From the NCBI GenBank assembly GCA_023145615.1, contig JAGLDK010000077.1, positions 1 through 32,919 of the forward strand: 32,919 nucleotides of DNA, given 5' to 3'. Every line of letters starts with the position of its first letter. Positions within the stretch are counted from its first letter, which is position 1. The position numbers and the translations under genes are program-made. Positions 27,339-32,919 of this stretch are shown here, piece after piece. This DNA is from Ichthyobacteriaceae bacterium (lineage in GTDB: Bacteria; Bacteroidota; Bacteroidia; Flavobacteriales; JADGDT01). The notes under the pieces were generated by a model that worked only from the letters and a program-made list of their open reading frames with translations, was not told the origin of the DNA and did no database searches.

Positions 27339-27434
27339 ATGTTTGTTATCGAGTATAATCAAACAATTATCTTAGAGTTTGATTTATGAAAACCTCATTT
27401 TTTAAGTTCTGATAAAATATATTATTTCTTCCTT

Positions 27435-27460
27435 AAGCCTTGTTTTACAAGGCTTTTTTT
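27435..27460 (+). terminator. Intrinsic terminator of the LuxR-type gene
   Basis: An 8-bp GC-containing stem (AAGCCTTG / CAAGGCTT) with a TTTTA loop followed directly by a T run to 27460. It is a textbook intrinsic terminator 97 bases after the stop codon, so the regulator is not cotranscribed with the curlin-like genes. Confidence 0.88.
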
Positions 27461-27520
27461 ATGCCCAATAATTAATGATATGCCTGTAAATTAGTGTTTT
27501 ACGGAAGGGGTGTGCGTAAG

Positions 27521-27563
27521 CTGTTTTCTTACATGTAAGTAGTTTTACGTATTGTGAAAACAG
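27521..27563. promoter_or_regulatory. Palindrome cluster, possible regulator site
   Basis: A perfect 12-base palindrome (CTTACATGTAAG, 27528-27539) sits inside an 8-base inverted repeat (CTGTTTTC 27521-27528 / GAAAACAG 27556-27563). It is not followed by a T tract. It lies about 400 bases upstream of the first secreted gene and could be a binding site for a dimeric regulator; no partner is known. Confidence 0.35.
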
Positions 27564-27965
27564 TGTTATGGTGGTACTTTTGAATTGTTCAAACGAAGTA
27601 AATGAAGTGAGAGCAGAGAGGTTCTAAAAAAGATTTGAAATTATCATCGGTATTTAATAATCGGAGTTACAATTGGTTAAGTTAATTAGTTTAATGATTG
27701 TAGCAAAAATTGATTCTTTAAATACTAGGTTATATATAAACATGTAGGCTGATTTTTATTACCAGCTTAAAGTTTAAGAGTAGTAATACTTTAGGAATAG
27801 TGTTTATAAATAATGATAAGTGTAAAGTTTGATTAACTATCTGTGCTGAAAGTGATTTACCCGATTATTAGTGTTATTTATTTGTATGAATATTGGTAGT
27901 TTTTTATCAGGCTTTGCCAGGATAATTTAACTGAAGATTAAAATAAAACTCAATAAATATTAATT

Positions 27966-28499
27966 ATGAAAAAGTCAGTACTTACGGCTATAATTATAGC
28001 CATTCCAATAGGCTTGATGTTTGCTCAAGTACCTGAAAATGTTAACCAAACTGAAAGTAGTGAGGTATCAGATACAAGAGGAAATAATAGCGATTGGTTA
28101 AAGCATAAAATGTTATCAAACAATTCGGATGTTTTAAAAAACAATAGTAATAATGTAACAAAGAGTTTTAACCAACAAAAAAAACACCACCACAACCAAG
28201 CGCACAACCACAATAAAGCGCAAAGAAAAGTACGCAACCAATTAAAAAAAAATCGAAGAGATTACAACAGAAGAAATATGTTAACTAAAAAGGATACAGT
28301 GTTTGTTAATGATAATGAAGGCGTTATTGTTAGTAGTAAAAACAGAAACCGTGTTAGTATTAAGCAAAATGGAAGTTATAAAAGTGTGATTACCATAAAT
28401 GGCGAAACTGTAATATTAGAAAATAACAACGATGTTAAGGCTAATAAATCAACAGTTATAATAAATGGTAAAGGAAATAAGGTAAAGATTATTCAGTAA
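27966..28499 (+). CDS. Small secreted His/Asn-rich protein with curlin-like C-terminal repeats
   Basis: A 177-residue exported protein. The signal peptide MKKSVLTAIIIAIPIGLMFAQ is nearly the same as those of the two curlin proteins downstream. The middle is very polar and basic: Asn-rich (~50-70), a His/Asn/Gln patch (KKHHHNQAHNHNKAQ, 72-86) and an Arg/Lys stretch (88-109). Residues ~125-177 read like weak curlin half repeats (NRVSIKQNGSYKSVI; STVIINGKGNKVKIIQ), ending in Gln. It may be a minor fibre subunit, a nucleator like CsgB, or a fibre-linked metal or polyanion binder; none is proven. There are no cysteines. It is not a recognised named family. Confidence 0.7.
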   Translation: MKKSVLTAIIIAIPIGLMFAQVPENVNQTESSEVSDTRGNNSDWLKHKMLSNNSDVLKNNSNNVTKSFNQQKKHHHNQAHNHNKAQRKVRNQLKKNRRDYNRRNMLTKKDTVFVNDNEGVIVSSKNRNRVSIKQNGSYKSVITINGETVILENNNDVKANKSTVIINGKGNKVKIIQ

Positions 28500-29001
28500 T
28501 GGTTAATTAACTGAGTATGAAGACAAACTTAAAAGTGAACAGGATAACACTATCAGTTTTAAGCGAATTTGTTTTATTACTTAATACCTATAAACTATCA
28601 TTAAGTTTAGTGTTTATACAAATAATTTGATTGTAAAATTTGTAAGAATGGAGAAATAAAACAGTGTTTATTTAAAGTAACTTTTAGTGTACAATATATC
28701 TACTACCCGAAGTTTAACAGATAGTATATTAAAAGCATGTAATATAAGGTTAGTGTTTTAATGGTTCAACAATAAGCCGTTAAGTTAATAACAGAGTATT
28801 ATATAATAAATTATAACCCAATAGATGCAATGGCATAAAGTATGTATAAGGCAAAATACAATACTAAATGATAATTGCAAAGACATAGAGTAGATGTGTA
28901 ACACACAACAACAATATTTACCGTGAAAGTAGATGCTCCTAAAAGGAGAAAAACTACACTATGTCGATTAATTAATAACGAATACTCAAAATAACGAAAA
29001 A
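28500..29001. other. Intergenic region before curlin-like gene 1
   Basis: 502 bases without a supported gene; a 37-codon frame at 28517-28630 has no other support. Near 28660-28725 there is weak likeness to the tandem repeat found at 30477-31125 (AACAGTgTTtATTtAAAGTAA, then CTACCC...TTTAACA), perhaps an old copy. The end of the region holds an element shared with the leader of curlin-like gene 2. Confidence 0.5.
28918..28931 (+). promoter_or_regulatory. Leader element TTACCGTGAAAGTA, copy 1
   Basis: The 14-base sequence TTACCGTGAAAGTA lies 70 bases before the start of curlin-like gene 1. An identical copy is at 31190-31203 before curlin-like gene 2. Further upstream both leaders also share AAGGCAAAA and AATACTAAA in the same order. 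Two identical 14-mers with the same companions are unlikely by chance, so this is either a common control element or a trace of the duplication that made both genes. Confidence 0.5.
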
Positions 29002-30174
29002 ATGATGAGAAAATCAATTTTAATTGCAACTATTTTATCTATACCAGTTAGTGTGTTGTTTGCTCAGGAGTTTCCTACTACAACAACAAATGATAATTCG
29101 GTAATACAGAATTTAGAAGGTAATAATAATTTAACTGAGGTGTATCAGTTTGGAATTGGTAATACAGGAACACAAACGGTTGAGTTTTATAACAACTGGG
29201 CAGGTTTGAGACAAGAAGGAGATGGGAATAATGTTGATCAGTTTCAGATAGGAGATAGGAACGAAGCATTGGTTGTTCAGAAAGGTAATTTAAATGATGC
29301 TCGTCAGGAACAAACAATACACTGGAATGTTGCTTGGTCTTATCAGTTTGGAGATGGAAACACCACAACACAAGTGCAAACTAGTACTGCTGTAAATGAG
29401 TTGGGTAAAAACTTGGCAGAAATATATCAGGGAGTGTTTGATTTAGGGAAGAAGTTGGCAGAGGAATCGACAAACAACGGTGCTGATCAGGTGCAAAATG
29501 GACAGGTTAACAGGGCTAAAATAGAGCAGTTAAAGGATGGGAATTATTCTATGCAGTATCAGTATGGAAATGGAAATACAGCATTTTCGCATCATGATGG
29601 TATTGGGCAGGATTCGAGAATAATACAAGAAGGAGATGATAATAACTCGCACTCTGAAGGATATGGAACAGGTAACTGGGCTAAGGTGTTGCAGAGAGGA
29701 GATGATAATATGACTGTAATAATGCAGGATGGAGAGTATGATATAGCAAATATTCAGCAATTATCGAACGAAAATTTGGGTGCAATTATACAAAGTGATG
29801 ATTTTGAAAATCAGCATGCATTGATTGAGCAAATGGGAGATGATAGAAACAGAGCATTGATAGATCAAAGAGGAGGAGACGGTAATAAAGGAATTGTAGT
29901 TCATGATGGTTTTGAAAATGAATCGGAGGTGTTTCAGATTGGAAATGAAAATATAGCTGTGGTTTATGAATATGGAGAAGGCAATTATTCGAAGATTGAC
30001 CAAACTGGAAGTTATAATAGTACAGGGCATTTTCAGATTGGAAATGAGAACTCTGGAATAACAACAATAACAGGTAATAGTAATTATGCTGAAGTAGCGC
30101 AGGGTTTATCGGCGTGGGCAACGGTTCCAGTATCAATAACAGAATCGGGGTTTGTACGTAAAACACCAATGTAG
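29002..30174 (+). CDS. Curlin-repeat protein 1 (CsgA-like amyloid subunit)
   Basis: A 390-residue secreted protein (389 if the second ATG at 29005 is used). The signal peptide MMRKSILIATILSIPVSVLFAQ is followed by many Q-x-G-x-x-N-x-A-x-x-Q type half repeats, the curlin pattern: VYQFGIGNTGTQ, RQEGDGNNVDQFQIGDRNEALVVQKGNLNDA, IIQEGDDNNSH, VFQIGNENIAVV and others. The middle (~130-160) breaks the pattern with a Lys/Leu-rich insert. Curlin repeats form a stacked beta-strand amyloid outside the cell in biofilms, so a fibre subunit is the likely role. There is no T9SS sorting domain and no Cys. The repeats are less regular than in gene 2, and residues 23-145 align without large gaps to gene 2. Confidence 0.85.
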   Translation: MMRKSILIATILSIPVSVLFAQEFPTTTTNDNSVIQNLEGNNNLTEVYQFGIGNTGTQTVEFYNNWAGLRQEGDGNNVDQFQIGDRNEALVVQKGNLNDARQEQTIHWNVAWSYQFGDGNTTTQVQTSTAVNELGKNLAEIYQGVFDLGKKLAEESTNNGADQVQNGQVNRAKIEQLKDGNYSMQYQYGNGNTAFSHHDGIGQDSRIIQEGDDNNSHSEGYGTGNWAKVLQRGDDNMTVIMQDGEYDIANIQQLSNENLGAIIQSDDFENQHALIEQMGDDRNRALIDQRGGDGNKGIVVHDGFENESEVFQIGNENIAVVYEYGEGNYSKIDQTGSYNSTGHFQIGNENSGITTITGNSNYAEVAQGLSAWATVPVSITESGFVRKTPM

Positions 30175-30476
30175 GCAATGGTTATTAATACTTAAGTAAC
30201 AGTTTTTTAATAAACTCTTTTTAGATGTTAGAGTTTAAAAACTAAAAATATCAGTTAAATAAAATATTGTAACAGCACTTAAATTTTTACAAGATGAGTT
30301 TTAAAAGATTGATTTTAACAATGGCAATAATAACATCGATACTAGTAAGAACTGATGTTAACGAAGGAGAATTAGATATTAATAAGCAATAATTATAACG
30401 ATTTTATTAAAATAAAAAAAGATTACGAGTGTATTGAGTAGTTTTTAATTAAACATCTAAGATAAGTTTAACCAGA
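30175..30476. other. Intergenic region after curlin-like gene 1
   Basis: About 300 AT-rich bases. A weak hairpin (TAAACTCT 30211-30218 / AGAGTTTA 30230-30237, 11-base loop) may end the gene 1 transcript. A small frame at 30294-30392 is listed separately. Nothing else is seen. Confidence 0.5.
30294..30392 (+). CDS. Possible 32-residue peptide or remnant of a secreted gene
   Basis: An ATG frame coding 32 residues. It starts like a signal peptide (MSFKRLILTMAIITSILVR) and then stops after a short acidic tail (TDVNEGELDINKQ). The start resembles, but does not match, the signal peptides of the neighbouring curlin-like genes. It could be a small secreted peptide, the stump of a decayed curlin gene, or chance. 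No clear ribosome site and no repeat motif are seen. Confidence 0.2.
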   Translation: MSFKRLILTMAIITSILVRTDVNEGELDINKQ

Positions 30477-31125
30477 GGTTTACCATGCTAAAGGTTATTA
30501 CAAATAGAGTGTTAATTATTTAAAACTATTACAAGAATTTGAACCAGCCAATTGAGGTTGTAAAAAAGAATATTAACAGTATAAGAAGAAGTAAAAGATG
30601 TGTTGTTAGAAGTGTCAACTACCCAATTTTTAACAATGATGATAGGTTTGGCAACACATTTTAAAAAGAAAATTATTACTAGAGTTTTAACTGGAGGTTT
30701 ACCATGCTAAAAGTTATTACAAGAATTTGAACCAGCCAATTGAGGTTGTGAAAAAGAATATTAACAGTATTAATTAAAGTAATAGTAAGAAGTAAAAGAT
30801 GTGTTGTTAGAAGTGTCAACTACCCAATTTTTAACAATGATGATATGTTTGACAACACATTTTAAAAAGAAAAGTATTACTAGAGTTTTAACTGGAGGTT
30901 TACCATGCTAAAGGTTATTACAAGAATTTGAACCAGCCAATTGAGGTTGTGAAAAGAATATTAACAGTATTAATTAAAGTAATAATAAGAAGTAAAAGAT
31001 GTGTTGTTAGAAGTGTCAACTACCCAATTTTTAACAATGATGATATGTTTGGCAACACATTTTAAAAAGAGAAGTATTATGAGAGTATTAACTGGAGGTT
31101 TACCATGCTAAAGGTTATTACAAAT
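30477..31125 (+). repeat. ~200-bp tandem repeat, three units plus partial fourth
   Basis: Units begin at GGTTTACCATGCTAA: 30477, 30696, 30897 and 31097 (the last is cut off after ~28 bases), giving lengths of 219, 201 and 200. Units 2 and 3 are nearly identical. Unit 1 has an extra ~29 bases after ATTAC and lacks ~15 bases further on. Each unit has a short frame, MLKVIT plus a few residues, behind an A/GGAGG site 6 bases before its ATG. Each of units 1-3 also keeps a 36-codon GTG frame (30600, 30801, 31001) that ends in the next unit's ATGCTAA. No long protein is coded. The array fills the gap between the two curlin-like genes. Confidence 0.9.
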
Positions 31126-31189
31126 AAGGTTTAAGTATTGATATTAAGTAGTAATAAGGCAAAAAATCTACTTGAATACTAAAACTGTA

Positions 31190-31203
31190 TTACCGTGAAA
31201 GTA
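31190..31203 (+). promoter_or_regulatory. Leader element TTACCGTGAAAGTA, copy 2
   Basis: An exact copy of the 14-base element found at 28918-28931, here 60 bases before the start of curlin-like gene 2 and also preceded by AAGGCAAAA and AATACTAAA. The core TTACC-G/A-TG also resembles the start of each ~200-bp repeat unit (TTTACCATG). Confidence 0.5.
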
Positions 31204-31263
31204 TAAGCAAAGTAAAATTTGTTTAATAATGAAAACAACAACAACGAATAAAAACAACACACA

Positions 31264-32919
31264 ATGAAAATTAGAAAGTCAATTTTAGTAGCAGCGATTT
31301 TAGCATCACCAATGGGAATATTATTTGCACAGGAATTACCACCATTACCAGAGTTAGAGACTAATTCGAACACATCGGAACAGATAATAACAGGCGGGAA
31401 TAACTTATCGGAGGCATATCAGTTTGGGTTAACCAACACAGGATTGCAGGATGTAGAAGGCGATAATAACTGGACAGGATATTGGCAAGAGGGCGATTTG
31501 AACAATATGATTCAAACCCAGCGAGGAAGTGGGAATGAGGCATTGGGAGAGCAACATGGAGAATCGAATGTTGCAACACAGAGTCAGTTAGCAGATTGGA
31601 ACACAGCTTGGTCGTGGCAAAATGGGGTTAACAATAAGGTAACTCAAAAGCAAAAAAGTACAGCAACAAGAGAAGAAGACGGCAACTTGTTAGAGGCTTA
31701 TCAAGGAGAAACGGGTTATGGAAAACGTAGTTCGGAAGTAGTAGAAGATAACGTATCGTATCAGGAGCAAGAAGGGAGCGATAACTACGGATTAGTAGAG
31801 CAAGAAGGAGATAGAAACCAGGCATTTGAGAATCAGAAAGGAGATAGTAACGACGCTGTAATAGAGCAAGAAGGAGACGATAGTTACGCACGTATTACTC
31901 AGTTAGGAGATTTTAACGATACAGATATAGATCAGGATAATGACAACTGGGCAGAGTCAACTCAAACAGGATTTAGTAACGATGCTAACGTAGATTCGGA
32001 TGATGATAACCGAGCAGAGATAGTTCAGGAAGGGAACTTTAACGATGCCGATATAGATCAGGATGATGAAAACGAAGCAACAATAACTCAAAATGGTAAC
32101 GATAACGAGGCTGATATAGAGCAAGATGATGAAAACGAAGCAACAATAACTCAGAATGGCGATGACAACGAGGCAGACATTGAGCAAGAAGATGATAACA
32201 AAGCAACAATAACTCAGGTTGGAGATGATAACGAAGCTGATATAACTCAGGATGATGATAACGAGGCAACAGTAGTTCAAACTGGAAACTATAACGATGT
32301 TGATATAACTCAGGATGATGATAACGAAGCAACAGTTGTTCAGACTGGAAACAACAACGATGTTGATATAAATCAGGCAGATGATAACGATGCAACAGTT
32401 GTTCAGATAGGAGATTTAAACGAAGTAGATATAAACCAATATGGTGATTATAATGATGCTGAGGTAAATCAGGTAGGAGTTAGTAATGTAGCATTTATAG
32501 AGCAAGAAGGTGATAATAATGATGCAGTTATAGATCAGGATGGAAGCAGAAACTATGGAGCAGTATTGGTTCAGATAGGAGAACGAAATGATGCAGATAT
32601 CGATCAGGACGGAGAAGATAACATAGCAAAAACAAAGCAATATGGTTTTGACAATTTGGCTTACATCGATCAGGATGGAAACCATAACACTGCAACAGTA
32701 AATCAGTGGGAAATGGGATCGGATAACAAAGGATATATCTGGCAAGATGGAGAGTGGAACATGGCATCAATAGACCAAGGAGGCGATAATAACGAGGCTT
32801 ATGTTTATCAAGAAGGGTTGTCAAATGGAGTAGAGGCTCGTCAGTTAGGAGAATCGAATACGTTATTTGTAGGACAAGAAGGAGATCATAACTATTCTAA
32901 AATATGGCAAACAGGAAAC
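31264..32919 (+). CDS. Curlin-repeat protein 2, acidic, partial (runs off window end)
   Basis: The frame is open for 552 codons from the ATG at 31264 to the last base, so the 3' end is missing. A signal peptide (MKIRKSILVAAILASPMGILFAQ) is followed by a ~140-residue part that aligns with curlin-repeat protein 1 (NNLSEAYQFGLTNTG; NNWTGYWQEGDLNN; GNEALGEQHGESN). From ~165 on there is a near-perfect array of curlin half repeats of the form Q-x-G-x-x-N-x-A-x-I-x. Between 31933 and 32436 the period is exactly 63 bp: an 11-residue half (QTGNYNDVDIT) alternates with a 10-residue acidic half (QDDDNEATVV). Later the period is 66 bp, as in normal curlins. No Cys is seen. A secreted fibre subunit is likely; the acidic face is unusual. 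Confidence 0.88.
   Translation, partial: MKIRKSILVAAILASPMGILFAQELPPLPELETNSNTSEQIITGGNNLSEAYQFGLTNTGLQDVEGDNNWTGYWQEGDLNNMIQTQRGSGNEALGEQHGESNVATQSQLADWNTAWSWQNGVNNKVTQKQKSTATREEDGNLLEAYQGETGYGKRSSEVVEDNVSYQEQEGSDNYGLVEQEGDRNQAFENQKGDSNDAVIEQEGDDSYARITQLGDFNDTDIDQDNDNWAESTQTGFSNDANVDSDDDNRAEIVQEGNFNDADIDQDDENEATITQNGNDNEADIEQDDENEATITQNGDDNEADIEQEDDNKATITQVGDDNEADITQDDDNEATVVQTGNYNDVDITQDDDNEATVVQTGNNNDVDINQADDNDATVVQIGDLNEVDINQYGDYNDAEVNQVGVSNVAFIEQEGDNNDAVIDQDGSRNYGAVLVQIGERNDADIDQDGEDNIAKTKQYGFDNLAYIDQDGNHNTATVNQWEMGSDNKGYIWQDGEWNMASIDQGGDNNEAYVYQEGLSNGVEARQLGESNTLFVGQEGDHNYSKIWQTGN
31933..32436 (+). repeat. Eight 63-bp coding repeats in curlin-like gene 2
   Basis: The repeat-start codon (CAG, CAA or, once, TCG) falls at 31933, 31996, 32059, 32122, 32185, 32248, 32311, 32374 and 32437, exactly 63 bases apart each time. 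The two units from 32248 and 32311 are nearly identical in DNA, which points to recent duplication. The next interval (32437 to 32503) returns to 66 bases. Confidence 0.92.

Larger units (their letters stand above)
27339..27965. other. Intergenic region between the regulator and the curlin-like genes
   Basis: 627 bases without a supported gene. It holds the regulator's terminator (27435-27460), a palindrome cluster at 27521-27563, and AT-rich sequence leading to the gene at 27966. It is unusually long for this genome, which suggests complex control of the downstream genes or a lost gene. Confidence 0.5.

Noticed and set aside
28517-28630. A 37-codon ATG frame before curlin gene 1
   Set aside because: No ribosome site, no motif, no likeness to neighbours; such lengths arise by chance in this sequence.
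28923-28994. A 23-codon GTG frame starting inside the shared leader element
   Set aside because: In the second copy of the element the same frame stops after three codons, so it is not conserved as a leader peptide.
29078-30178. Minus-strand frames across curlin-repeat protein 1
   Set aside because: Same cause: the plus-strand frame has a signal peptide and curlin repeats, while the antisense frames have biased composition and no motifs.
30477-31125. The ~200-bp array as a CRISPR or an integron-like cassette array
   Set aside because: Units are whole-length repeats without unique spacers, no cas or integrase gene is near, and unit length is far above CRISPR repeat-spacer size.
31361-32824. 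Several long minus-strand frames rich in Leu, Tyr, Cys and His across the curlin 2 gene
   Set aside because: They are antisense shadows of the repeated plus-strand coding sequence; low-complexity repeats keep other frames open, and no start site or family motif supports them.
29002-32919. Curlin proteins as type IX secretion cargo because a PorZ-like gene is present
   Set aside because: Curlin-repeat protein 1 has a complete C-terminus without a sorting domain, and the end of protein 2 is outside the window, so there is no support.

Overview
The window is an AT-rich piece of a Bacteroidota chromosome, most likely a Bacteroidales or Marinilabiliales-type member. The evidence is a PorZ-like type IX secretion protein with a C-terminal sorting domain, the ftsX-DUF3098-uppP-truB gene order, RecO and TruB of the phylum's type, a DUF5686 outer-membrane protein, and mostly weak Shine-Dalgarno sites. 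No rRNA, tRNA, CRISPR array, transposase or prophage gene was seen.

Positions 1-16125 are mostly housekeeping genes, nearly all on the minus strand. They are a PiT phosphate transporter with a PhoU-like tail, YebC, a small outer-membrane protein (plus strand), a membrane-anchored spermidine-synthase-like protein, recO, porZ, a BtuF-like binding lipoprotein, an FNR-like regulator, a PAP2-like membrane protein, rpoN (sigma-54) and an AsmA-family protein. porZ, recO and the spermidine-synthase-like gene are close enough to be one transcript, and rpoN and the PAP2-like gene form another. Several good hairpin terminators separate the units.

Positions 16442-25782 are plus-strand envelope genes: ftsX and DUF3098 (terminator), uppP and truB (terminator), a DUF5686 protein starting at TTG, a probable outer-membrane barrel protein, a helix-hairpin-helix outer-membrane protein, and a TonB-like protein.

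Positions about 26253-32919 are the accessory and most interesting part: a curli-like amyloid locus. In order it holds a LuxR-type regulator with a degenerate receiver domain and a large hairpin just before its start codon, a small His/Asn-rich secreted protein ending in curlin-like half repeats, a first curlin-repeat protein, a roughly 200-bp non-coding tandem repeat (three units plus a partial fourth), and a second curlin-repeat protein that runs off the window end. The three secreted proteins share nearly the same signal peptide. The two curlins are collinear over their first ~140 residues and so are paralogues. The second has expanded a very acidic 21-residue repeat in which a normal 11-residue curlin half repeat alternates with a 10-residue half where the turn glycine is lost and replaced by an Asp/Glu cluster. 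No csgG, csgE or csgF homologue is in the window; they may lie downstream.

All functions are inferred by reading motifs in translated sequence; no database search or structure prediction was run.
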